In this document: in pieces, positions 1-6,201 of the stretch
Numbering within the stretch: position 1 is the first letter of the stretch
How the letters are laid out: each line of letters starts with the position of its first letter
Source of the DNA: Deltaproteobacteria bacterium
Lineage (GTDB): Bacteria > Desulfobacterota > GWC2-55-46 > JADFVP01
Length of the DNA stretch: 11,527 bases
Reading direction: 5' to 3'
NCBI GenBank assembly: GCA_024275855.1
Contig: JAJRYL010000189.1
Span: forward strand, 1 to 11,527
Position numbers and translations under genes: made by a program
The notes under the pieces: model-generated
Told to the model about the DNA's origin: nothing
What the model saw: the letters and a program-made list of their open reading frames with translations, nothing else
The model's database searches: none

Positions 1-1
1 C

Positions 2-91
2 ACCGCGAAGAGTTACAGGATTACTACACACGCCGACTCTCTCGAAAAGATAGAGGGCCTCGGGGCGGTTACCGACGTACTGGTTCGCTGA
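2..91 (+). CDS. C-terminal end of an unrecognised upstream protein (partial)
   Basis: The frame starting at base 2 is open and ends in TGA at 89-91. It encodes 29 residues ending in ...GAVTDVLVR. Third codon positions are mostly G/C, as in the neighbouring genes, and a terminator-like hairpin begins 30 bases after the stop. Both points support a true gene end. The family cannot be named from so little. The SYRI...VLVR pattern faintly recalls C-termini of type II secretion minor pseudopilins (GspK), but this is only an impression. Frame 1 is also open here to about base 201 but runs through the terminator, so it is less likely. Confidence 0.45.
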   Translation, partial: TAKSYRITTHADSLEKIEGLGAVTDVLVR

Positions 92-389
92 GTAAAAGAT
101 ACTTTACTATTGTAACCGTTGCAGACGTAACGGTTCGCCCGGTATACAAAAGGCTTTACCGGTTTTGCGGTCTGCTCTTTTTTTCTGCACGTCATGGATA
201 TTAGAGTTCGCAGAGGTATAAAAACCGGTTTCAGAATAAGCTTTTTTTGTTTTCATTCCTGAGCCGTTTAAGAGATCAATTTTTTTATAAAAGTGTCTAC
301 GGGGCTAACCCCCTTTTTTGCCGCGCGGCCGCACAGCTTTTTCATAAACCGCGCCTCTAAAGACATGAAAAACAGATATGGAGTTATAG
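92..389 (+). other. Intergenic region before accA
   Basis: About 300 bases without a convincing gene. The left part holds the terminator-like hairpin. The rest is T-rich with two TATAAA hexamers (217-222 and 286-291) that could be -10 elements, but neither has a recognisable -35 at the usual distance. A perfect palindrome AAACCGGTTT lies near 223-232. A 73-codon reading frame starting at 293 overlaps the accA start in another frame and looks like a shadow. Confidence 0.5.
121..184 (+). terminator. Compound hairpin with T-run after the upstream gene
   Basis: GCAGAC (121-126) pairs with GTCTGC (170-175). Inside it CGC (136-138) can pair with GCG (167-169), and CCGGTA (139-144) with TACCGG (157-162). 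A seven-T run (178-184) follows after TC. Together this resembles a Rho-independent terminator with a bulged stem, well placed 30 bases after the first gene's stop. A second inverted repeat, AACCGTT (116-122) with AACGGTT (129-135), overlaps the left arm and would compete with it. Confidence 0.55.
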
Positions 390-1355
390 ATGATAAACAG
401 GCACTGGCTCGAATTCGAGAAACCTGTAGTCGATATAGAAAAACGGATAGAAGAGTTGAAGTCGTACCCGAGCGACGAACCGGGCGCGCACAAGGCCGAG
501 CTTTTAAAGCTTGAAAAAAAGGCGGGTACCGTTCTAAAGGAGCTGTACTCCAAACTTACCCCGTGGCAGGTTACGAAGGTCGCCCGCCATCCGGCCCGTC
601 CCTATACGCTCGACTACGTTAAGAGCATCTTCGACGATTTTATCGAACTGCACGGAGACCGTACATACAAAGACGACAAGGCCCTTGTCGGCGGTCTCGC
701 CACGCTTAACGGCGAAGCTGTTGTGGTAATCGGCCAGCAGAAAGGGCGCAAGGCCAAAGAAATGGGTTTTAGAAACTGGGGCATGCCTAATCCGGAGGGT
801 TACAGAAAAGCCGTGCGCCTTATGGAGCTTGCCGAACGTTTTAACAAACCTATTTTTACTTTTATTGATACGCCGGGCGCGTACCCCGGTGTCGGGGCCG
901 AAGAGCGCGGCCAGAGCGAGGCTATAGCCAGCAGCCTTATGAAGATGTCGAAGCTCAAGGTGCCGGTAATAGCTACGATTATAGGCGAGGGAGGCAGCGG
1001 CGGAGCATTGGCTATCGGCGTTGCCGACAAGGTGCTTATGATGCAGTTCTCGACATACTCGGTTATATCTCCGGAGGGTTGCGCCGCTATTTTATGGAAA
1101 GACGGTTCAAAGGCCGACCTCGCCGCCCGCGCGTTAAAGATTAACGCCGAAGAGCTTAAACGGATAGGGGTTATCGACCGTATCGTTAAAGAGCCTGTCG
1201 GAGGTGCGCACAGAGCGCCGTCAACAGCCTTTAAAAACCTTAAAGAGGTATTGGTTGCGACGCTCAAAAAGTTGAAGACCTATTCAGCGGATGAACTTTT
1301 AGAGTTAAGATATAAAAAGTTCAGGAACATGGGCGCCTTTATCGAAGGCAATTAA
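390..1355 (+). CDS. accA: Acetyl-CoA carboxylase carboxyltransferase subunit alpha
   Basis: AccA pairs with AccD to form the cytosolic carboxyltransferase that moves CO2 from carboxybiotin to acetyl-CoA, giving malonyl-CoA, the first committed step of fatty acid synthesis. The 321-residue product is the family's usual length. Its N-terminus (LEFEKPVVDIEKRIEEL) matches the start of known AccA proteins. Residues 88-93 read ELHGDR, FIDTPGAYPG lies near 157-166, and GEGGSGGALAIG (near 199-210), followed by STYSVISPEG, is the oxyanion-hole and acyl-CoA region of the crotonase-like fold. The start is ATG 390 with GGAG at 380-383. It is the only clearly non-aromatic gene on this side of the cluster and is separated from pheA by 230 bases, so it is probably its own transcription unit. 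No damage is seen. Confidence 0.97.
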   Translation: MINRHWLEFEKPVVDIEKRIEELKSYPSDEPGAHKAELLKLEKKAGTVLKELYSKLTPWQVTKVARHPARPYTLDYVKSIFDDFIELHGDRTYKDDKALVGGLATLNGEAVVVIGQQKGRKAKEMGFRNWGMPNPEGYRKAVRLMELAERFNKPIFTFIDTPGAYPGVGAEERGQSEAIASSLMKMSKLKVPVIATIIGEGGSGGALAIGVADKVLMMQFSTYSVISPEGCAAILWKDGSKADLAARALKINAEELKRIGVIDRIVKEPVGGAHRAPSTAFKNLKEVLVATLKKLKTYSADELLELRYKKFRNMGAFIEGN

Positions 1356-1384
1356 TTCGCTTTTGAAACTTTTGCCTCTACAGT

Positions 1385-1429
1385 ATGCCGCAAACCCTAT
1401 CACTCTATTTTTTTAAGCGGTTCGTATAA
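1385..1429 (+). CDS. Possible 14-residue Phe-rich leader peptide of pheA
   Basis: A short reading frame from ATG 1385 to TAA 1427-1429 encodes MPQTLSLYFFKRFV, with a Tyr-Phe-Phe run and a third Phe near its end. It lies in the gap upstream of pheA, and its stop codon falls in the left arm of a long inverted repeat. That arrangement is like the leader peptides of Phe operons, where ribosome stalling at Phe codons sets the fold of the downstream RNA. No Shine-Dalgarno sequence precedes the ATG, and the Phe-Phe pair comes from a T-run in T-rich DNA, so chance is a real alternative. Confidence 0.3.
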   Translation: MPQTLSLYFFKRFV

Positions 1430-1490
1430 GAGGGTTCGGTTACAGCCCTCCGTAAAAATATATTTTTCAACCCTCCTCTTATCAAGCGCT
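1416..1490 (+). promoter_or_regulatory. Alternative hairpins in the pheA leader
   Basis: ATAAGAGGGTT (1426-1436) pairs with AACCCTCCTCTTAT (1469-1482), giving 11 base pairs with a 3-base bulge. AGCG (1416-1419) with CGCT (1487-1490) extends the stem. The core GAGGG (1430-1434) can instead pair with a nearer CCCTC (1446-1450), so two folds exclude each other. A/T-only AAAAATATATTTTT (1454-1467) lies between. No T-run directly follows the long stem, so it is not a standard intrinsic terminator. A regulatory role is inferred from position and from the Phe codons just upstream. Confidence 0.4.
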
Positions 1491-1585
1491 CCGGTTATTT
1501 GCTTCATTTCTTAAAATTTGCTCTTTAATCCCTGTAAAATTAAATATTTATTGATTTTCTTATGCTTTTATTCTACCATCGTTGA

Positions 1586-2659
1586 ATGCTTGACGATATG
1601 CGAAAAAAGATAGACGCGGTCGATCTTGAGATACTTAAACTCTTGAACGAACGTACCGGTTACGTACTTGAAATCGGCAAACGCAAGGCAAAGGAGAATA
1701 CTCCTTTCTACAGGCCGGAGCGTGAGCGTGAAATATTCGACCGGCTCGAAGCGAACAATACCGGGCCTTTCCCGAACTCAGCTATAAAGATCGTCTTCAG
1801 AGAGATAATGAGCGCGTCGCTTTCGCTCGAAAAACCGCTGAAGATCGCCTTTTTAGGCCCGGTAGCTACGTTTACGCATCAGGCCTCTTTGCAGCACTTC
1901 GGCCTTTCGGGCAAGTTTGTCCCTAAGCGCAATATCGCCGAGGTCTTTGAGGATGTGGAGAAGGGCAGGGCGGATTTCGGTGTAGTGCCTATCGAAAACT
2001 CTACCGAGGGGGTAGTTACACATACTCTCGATATGTTCGTAAAGAGCGAGCTTAAGATATCGGCGGAGCTGATGTTGGAGGTATCTCTGTGCCTTATGAA
2101 CAAGACAGGCAAGACGGAAGATATTGTAAAGGTCTGTTCGCACCCCAACCCGCTTGCCCAGTGCAAGGGCTGGTTAAAGAACAACCTGCCCGACGCCGTT
2201 TTATGCGACGTATCGTCTACGGCGCACGCCGCCAAGATGGCTGAAGAGGAGACAGACGTCGCAGCGGTCGCGTCCGCCGCCGCCGCCAACTTATACAATT
2301 TAAGGATAATAGAGCAAGGCATTGAGGATACGCAGAATAATTATACCCGTTTTCTTATAATAAGCCGTAACGAGAGCAACGCTACCGGAAATGACAAAAC
2401 GTCTCTTGTCTTCGCTATAAAAGATTCTCCGGGCGCGCTCTACAAAATGCTGCGCCCCTTTGCCGCCCGTGGGCTCAACCTTACGAAGATAGAGTCGAGA
2501 CCGACAAAGACCAAGGCGTGGGAGTACCTTTTTTTCGTTGACCTCGACGGTCATACAGCCGATGAAAACGTAAAGGCGGCTATTGAAGAGCTTGCGCCTG
2601 TCTGCTCCTTCTTAAAGGTCTTGGGCTCTTACCCCAAGTCGGTAAAAGAGCCCGCCTGA
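1586..2659 (+). CDS. pheA: Bifunctional chorismate mutase / prephenate dehydratase (P-protein)
   Basis: The product converts chorismate to prephenate and then to phenylpyruvate, the committed steps to phenylalanine. At 357 residues it has the full P-protein layout: AroQ-type helical chorismate mutase (about 1-85, with R6, R23, K34, R46 and E47 matching E. coli catalytic positions), prephenate dehydratase (about 86-265, with PIENSTEGVV and the catalytic TRF triplet at 254-256), and a C-terminal ACT domain (about 272-350). The ACT domain carries SPGAL and ESRP (303-306), the phenylalanine-binding motifs, so feedback inhibition by Phe is expected. A TGA directly precedes ATG 1586, so the gene cannot start earlier. 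No clear Shine-Dalgarno is visible, and ATG 1598 is an alternative. Its upstream gap may hold a Phe-responsive leader. Confidence 0.97.
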   Translation: MLDDMRKKIDAVDLEILKLLNERTGYVLEIGKRKAKENTPFYRPEREREIFDRLEANNTGPFPNSAIKIVFREIMSASLSLEKPLKIAFLGPVATFTHQASLQHFGLSGKFVPKRNIAEVFEDVEKGRADFGVVPIENSTEGVVTHTLDMFVKSELKISAELMLEVSLCLMNKTGKTEDIVKVCSHPNPLAQCKGWLKNNLPDAVLCDVSSTAHAAKMAEEETDVAAVASAAAANLYNLRIIEQGIEDTQNNYTRFLIISRNESNATGNDKTSLVFAIKDSPGALYKMLRPFAARGLNLTKIESRPTKTKAWEYLFFVDLDGHTADENVKAAIEELAPVCSFLKVLGSYPKSVKEPA

Positions 2660-2740
2660 CTTCCGGGCTGATTGACCTCTGAGAATTACTTACCGGCCCT
2701 TTGCCGCTCTGTTGCTCTCTTTTGTTACCCTGTTTTTTAC

Positions 2741-2756
2741 CGCCCGTTAGCGGGCG
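2741..2756 (+). terminator. GC-rich hairpin after pheA
   Basis: CGCCCG (2741-2746) and CGGGCG (2751-2756) form a perfect 6-bp stem with a TTAG loop, 82 bases past the pheA stop. The sequence after it is A/T-rich (CTATTATATATCTTATT) but lacks a pure T-run, so termination would be inefficient. A run of six T (2733-2738) lies just before the stem, not after it. It could equally be an element of the hisC leader. Confidence 0.4.
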
Positions 2757-2773
2757 CTATTATATATCTTATT

Positions 2774-2821
2774 AACTCGACCGGAAGCCGCTGAGTTTTA
2801 TACCTTCCGGTTTAACGGTCG
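2774..2821 (+). promoter_or_regulatory. Mutually exclusive inverted repeats upstream of hisC
   Basis: ACCGGAAG (2780-2787) pairs perfectly with CTTCCGGT (2804-2811) over 8 bp. Two other pairings use the same bases: AACTC (2774-2778) with GAGTT (2793-2797), supported by an inner CGG/CCG pair; and CGACCG (2778-2783) with CGGTCG (2816-2821). These folds exclude one another, as in attenuators and riboswitches. No known riboswitch consensus was recognised and there is no T-run, so any regulatory role is inference. Confidence 0.3.
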
Positions 2822-2859
2822 CACGCAGCGAAGCCAGTTTTATTTGAAGAGTTTTTTTA

Positions 2860-4002
2860 ATGAGTACAGAGTTGATAAAGACGGGTTCACCTATAAAGGT
2901 AACGCCTTTAAAGTCGAAGATAGCGGTAACAGGCTCAATAGAGTCTCTGGTGCCGTACCCTCCGGGCAAACCTATTGAAGAGCTTGAGCGCGAACTCGGT
3001 ATTACCGGTTCTATCAAACTCGCCTCCAACGAAAACCCGTTAGGGCCTTCGAAAAAGGCGGTGTCGGCTATAGAGCGCGCGCTTACTACACTGCACAGGT
3101 ACCCTGACGGCTCCAACTTCTATCTTAAAGAGAGATTGTCGGAGGTTCTCTCTATCGAACCCGGCGCGTTGATCTTCGGCAACGGCTCCAACGAGATAAT
3201 AGAGCTGCTCTTTAGAACTTTTTGCGAAAAAGGCTCGGAGATAGTTATGGGCGAACCCTCTTTCGCGGTCTACCCTATAATATCGCAGGCCTCCGGAGCG
3301 GTGGCAATAAAGGTACCGCTCGACGCTGATTTCAGGCACGACCTCAACGCTATGGCCGAGGCGATAACGGACAAGACCCGTATCGTCTTTATAGCCAACC
3401 CCAACAATCCTACCGGCACTATAGTAGAGGCCGGGGCCTTCGACTCTTTTATGAGTCGGGTGCCTGATAACGTTATAGTGGTTATGGACGAGGCGTACGC
3501 CGAGTTTGTCTCTTCGTCTGAATATCCGCAAAGTATTGAGTACGTAAGGGCGGGCGCGCCGGTTGTGGTCTTAAGAACATTCTCCAAGGTCTACGGCCTT
3601 GCCGGTTTAAGGGTGGGGTACGGTGTGGCCAACCCCGAACTTGTCGGATATATGGATAGAGTCCGCCAGCCCTTCAACGTAAACGCGCTTGCGCAGGCGG
3701 CGGCGTTAGGTGCCTTGAATGATGAAGAACACTTGCGGGCGACTATCGGTAACAATAAAACCGGATACGATTATCTGACCGGCGAGCTTGTTAATCTCGG
3801 CCTTGCTGTAGTACCCTCAGAGGCGAACTTCTTTATGGTCAAGGTCGGGGACGGAAAACGGGTCTATACGGAACTTCTTAAAACCGGCGTAATAGTCCGA
3901 CCAATGGCGAGTTACGGGCTTGGCGAGTATATTCGTGTTACGGTCGGTACGCCGAAAGAGAACGAGCGGTTCATCGAGATGTTAAAACAAGTGATTAATT
4001 GA
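2860..4002 (+). CDS. hisC: HisC-family PLP aminotransferase, probably aromatic
   Basis: A fold-type I PLP aminotransferase of the histidinol-phosphate aminotransferase family, 380 residues. Visible motifs: ASNENPLGPS (55-64), GNGSNEII (107-114), NPNNPTG (180-186), DEAY with D210 and Y213 contacting the cofactor, and RTFSKVYGLAGLRVGYG, in which K243 is the Schiff-base lysine. R359 in IRVTVGT is the usual substrate-carboxylate arginine. The N-terminus is about 20 residues longer than many HisC proteins. The family covers histidinol-phosphate, phenylpyruvate and hydroxyphenylpyruvate as substrates. Placement between pheA and aroF/tyrA, with no his genes nearby, favours the final transamination of Phe and Tyr synthesis, possibly alongside His. 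ATG 2860 has GAAGAG (2846-2851) upstream. The family is certain; the substrate is inferred. Confidence 0.93.
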   Translation: MSTELIKTGSPIKVTPLKSKIAVTGSIESLVPYPPGKPIEELERELGITGSIKLASNENPLGPSKKAVSAIERALTTLHRYPDGSNFYLKERLSEVLSIEPGALIFGNGSNEIIELLFRTFCEKGSEIVMGEPSFAVYPIISQASGAVAIKVPLDADFRHDLNAMAEAITDKTRIVFIANPNNPTGTIVEAGAFDSFMSRVPDNVIVVMDEAYAEFVSSSEYPQSIEYVRAGAPVVVLRTFSKVYGLAGLRVGYGVANPELVGYMDRVRQPFNVNALAQAAALGALNDEEHLRATIGNNKTGYDYLTGELVNLGLAVVPSEANFFMVKVGDGKRVYTELLKTGVIVRPMASYGLGEYIRVTVGTPKENERFIEMLKQVIN

Positions 4003-4003
4003 G

Positions 4004-4039
4004 CGGGTCTGTACTGTAATACCGCTTCTTTTATTTATA
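4004..4039 (+). terminator. Weak hairpin with T-rich tail after hisC
   Basis: Just past the hisC stop, GCGGGT can pair with ACCGC if one G is bulged, leaving a loop of about 12 bases. TTCTTTTATTTAT follows. The T-rich tail suits a weak terminator or attenuator in the 86-base gap to the preferred aroF start, but the stem is only about five pairs, so read-through into aroF is likely. Confidence 0.25.
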
Positions 4040-4088
4040 AGACGGTTAAACAATGAATAATATGAACTCTTCAAAAGGGGGGTTGAAC

Positions 4089-5102
4089 GTGATTATAGTT
4101 ATAAAGAAAGAGGCTACCGAAGAGGTCATCAACCACGTGGTTGAAAAGATCAAGGGAGCCGGCCTTGCCGTGCATATATCGAAAGGCAAAGAGAGAACGA
4201 TAATAGGCGCTATCGGAGACGAGGCCCTGCTGGCCTCTATTCCGCTTCAGGCCATGCCCGGGGTAGAGAAGGTAATGCCTATTTTAAAACCTTACAAGCT
4301 TGTAAGCCGCGAGTTCAGAAGTGAAAACTCGATTATAGAGGTGGACGGGCTTAAGATCGGCGACAAAAAAATTCACATAATAGCCGGGCCGTGCAGCGTA
4401 GAGAGCCAGGTATCTTTAACAAGCGCGGCTGAGGAGGTTAAGGCCGTAGGCGCAACGATTCTGCGCGGCGGGGCTTTTAAGCCGCGCACCTCTCCGTACG
4501 ATTTTCAGGGGCTTGGAGAGCAGGGTTTGAAGTATCTTAAAGAGGCCAAAAAGGAGACCGGGCTACCGATTATATCCGAGCTTATGGATCCGCGCGACCT
4601 CGACCTTATGTGCGAGTACGTAGATATTCTACAGATAGGCGCGCGCAATATGCAGAACTTCAGGTTGTTAAAAGACGTTGGCAGAACCAAAAAACCGGTA
4701 CTCCTTAAGCGCGGGCTTTCTTCTACCATAAAAGAGCTTCTTATGAGCGCGGAGTACATAGCCTCTCAGGGCAACTCGCAGATAATACTGTGCGAGCGCG
4801 GCATAAGAACGTACGAGACAGCAACCCGCAATACGCTCGACCTAAGCGCGATTCCGGTACTTAAGGAAGAGACGCATCTGCCGATTTTTGTCGATCCGAG
4901 CTACGCCGCCGGAAGGTGGGACCTTGTAGCCCCGCTCGCTAAGGCGGCTATAGCGGTAGGCGCGGACGGGCTTATGATAGAGGTGCATACCGACCCTGAA
5001 AACGCGCTTTGCGACGGAGCGCAGTCGTTGAAACCGACAAAGTTCGGCGTGCTTATGGAAGAAATGAGGCGTGTAGCCGAGGCGGTAGACAGAACCATTT
5101 AA
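4089..5102 (+). CDS. aroF: 3-deoxy-7-phosphoheptulonate (DAHP) synthase, Thermotoga type
   Basis: Condenses phosphoenolpyruvate with erythrose 4-phosphate to DAHP, the first step of the shikimate pathway. The start chosen is GTG 4089, because AAAAGGGGGG (4073-4082) sits six bases upstream and the product (337 residues) then aligns with T. maritima DAHP synthase without offset. ATG 4053 would add 12 residues with no good ribosome site. Residues about 1-75 form the ferredoxin-like regulatory domain that confers Tyr/Phe feedback in this type. The barrel follows, with AGPCSVES (C102), [36 protein letters not shown] (E298) and D309. The metal-binding His272 of the family (DPSH) is Tyr here (DPSY; codon 4902-4904). 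If real, this may impair or alter catalysis; a sequence error is also possible. Confidence 0.93.
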   Translation: MIIVIKKEATEEVINHVVEKIKGAGLAVHISKGKERTIIGAIGDEALLASIPLQAMPGVEKVMPILKPYKLVSREFRSENSIIEVDGLKIGDKKIHIIAGPCSVESQVSLTSAAEEVKAVGATILRGGAFKPRTSPYDFQGLGEQGLKYLKEAKKETGLPIISELMDPRDLDLMCEYVDILQIGARNMQNFRLLKDVGRTKKPVLLKRGLSSTIKELLMSAEYIASQGNSQIILCERGIRTYETATRNTLDLSAIPVLKEETHLPIFVDPSYAAGRWDLVAPLAKAAIAVGADGLMIEVHTDPENALCDGAQSLKPTKFGVLMEEMRRVAEAVDRTI

Positions 5103-5108
5103 GCGGAA

Positions 5109-5157
5109 TTTACGCCTTCTTCGAGTGACGAATCGGGTGTAAAAACGGCGATTTTTT
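5109..5157 (+). terminator. Candidate aroF terminator
   Basis: TTTACGCC (5109-5116) pairs with GGTGTAAA (5136-5143) over 8 bp including one G-U pair, enclosing a small TTCG/CGAA stem (5120-5132). An alternative outer stem of CGCC (5113-5116) with GGCG (5147-5150) places the hairpin one base before a six-T run (5152-5157). It starts seven bases after the aroF stop, the expected place for a Rho-independent terminator. Confidence 0.5.
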
Positions 5158-5194
5158 AGCGGATTTAACGAAATTACCGATACTAAACATTAAT

Positions 5195-5230
5195 AATAGA
5201 GAAGAAAAAGAGCCCTTTTTCTTCTCTATT
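5195..5230 (+). repeat. Perfect 16-bp inverted repeat upstream of tyrA
   Basis: The arms 5195-5210 (AATAGAGAAGAAAAAG) and 5215-5230 (CTTTTTCTTCTCTATT) are exact reverse complements separated by the 4-base loop AGCC. The left arm is almost all purine and the right arm almost all pyrimidine. There is no T-run after the stem, although the right arm is itself T-rich. It lies 65 bases upstream of tyrA and downstream of a separate terminator candidate. It could be a second terminator, an RNA-processing or stability element, or part of the tyrA leader. Confidence 0.75.
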
Positions 5231-5295
5231 TCTCCACTCTCCGGGGCGTATACAGGTTTTTTACCGTACGCGCTTTTCGGGAGCTGGCTCCGATT

Positions 5296-6201
5296 ATGTC
5301 CAACACAGTCCACTTTAAAAAAGTCGCTATTGTAGGGGTCGGCCTCATCGGCGGATCTCTCGCCCTCGATATGAAGCTCAAGGGGCTTGCCGGCACAATA
5401 GTCGGTATCGGGCGTTCTATTGCCAATCTAAATATCGCTCTTGATCTAAATATTGTAGACAGCATTACGCAAGATATTGCCGAAGGCGTACGGGGCGCCG
5501 ACCTTGTGGTCGTAGCCGTGCCCGTGCTTAAGGTCGCGTCGGTTATAGAGGCCGCGGCGCCGTACCTTGCCGATGGCGCTATCGTAACCGATGTCGGAAG
5601 CGTAAAGGCCGAGCTTATAAAAGAGGTGCTGCCGCTTCTGCCTCCTTCGGTCTCTTTTGTTCCGGCTCATCCGGTAGCGGGCACTGAGAACTCGGGAGCG
5701 GGCGCGGCTATTACGGGGCTCTTTAACGGACGCAACTGCATTATTACGCCTGTCGGCAAAGGCGGCCCGGATAACCCGGAGGCCGTAGAGGCCGTTACCG
5801 GGTTATGGCGCGCGCTCGGCTCCAACGTGGTTATTATGGACGCGCTTACTCACGACCGTATCTTATCTGCCGTCAGCCACCTTCCGCACGTAATCGCTTA
5901 TACGCTCGTAAATATGGTCGCAAACGCAGGCAAGGGGCTTGGCGCCAACGGCTCGGACACCGATATGCTCGGTTACTCGGCAGGCGGTTTTAGAGACTTT
6001 ACCCGCATTGCATCAAGCTCGCCGGAGATGTGGGCCGACATCTGCGAGATGAACTCGACCGCAATCGTAGAGATGATAGAGGCCTTTGAGTCCGAGCTTG
6101 ACTCTTTGAAGAGGGTTATAAAGAAGAGGGACAACGACTCTATGAAGGCGGAGTTCAATAAAGCGAAGGCGCTTAGAGACGCTCTTATAAAGGGCGGATG
6201 A
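5296..6201 (+). CDS. tyrA: Prephenate (or arogenate) dehydrogenase
   Basis: Oxidatively decarboxylates prephenate to 4-hydroxyphenylpyruvate, or arogenate to tyrosine, using NAD(P)+. The 301-residue product is a monofunctional TyrA: N-terminal Rossmann domain with GVGLIGGS (14-21), then DVGSVKAEL, the active-site HPVAGTENSG, the SHLPH motif, and GGFRDFTRIA in the C-terminal helical domain. It has no chorismate mutase domain (PheA supplies that) and no ACT domain, since the chain ends soon after the helical domain. ATG 5296 fits family N-termini. GGGAG (5279-5283) is 12 bases upstream and partly complementary to the CTCC that follows, so the ribosome site may be masked. A 193-base gap with hairpins precedes it. 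Prephenate versus arogenate specificity cannot be read from sequence here. Confidence 0.96.
   Translation: MSNTVHFKKVAIVGVGLIGGSLALDMKLKGLAGTIVGIGRSIANLNIALDLNIVDSITQDIAEGVRGADLVVVAVPVLKVASVIEAAAPYLADGAIVTDVGSVKAELIKEVLPLLPPSVSFVPAHPVAGTENSGAGAAITGLFNGRNCIITPVGKGGPDNPEAVEAVTGLWRALGSNVVIMDALTHDRILSAVSHLPHVIAYTLVNMVANAGKGLGANGSDTDMLGYSAGGFRDFTRIASSSPEMWADICEMNSTAIVEMIEAFESELDSLKRVIKKRDNDSMKAEFNKAKALRDALIKGG

Noticed and set aside
301-317. GGGG-CTAA-CCCC followed by CTTTTTT as a terminator in the accA leader
   Set aside because: The stem is only four pairs and lies after the likely promoter region of accA; too weak to call.
5227-5295. Leader peptide with VYRFFTVRAF ahead of tyrA
   Set aside because: The frame is open and in phase with tyrA but has no start codon upstream of the Phe pair after the last in-frame stop. 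It shows how easily T-runs give Phe-Phe by chance.
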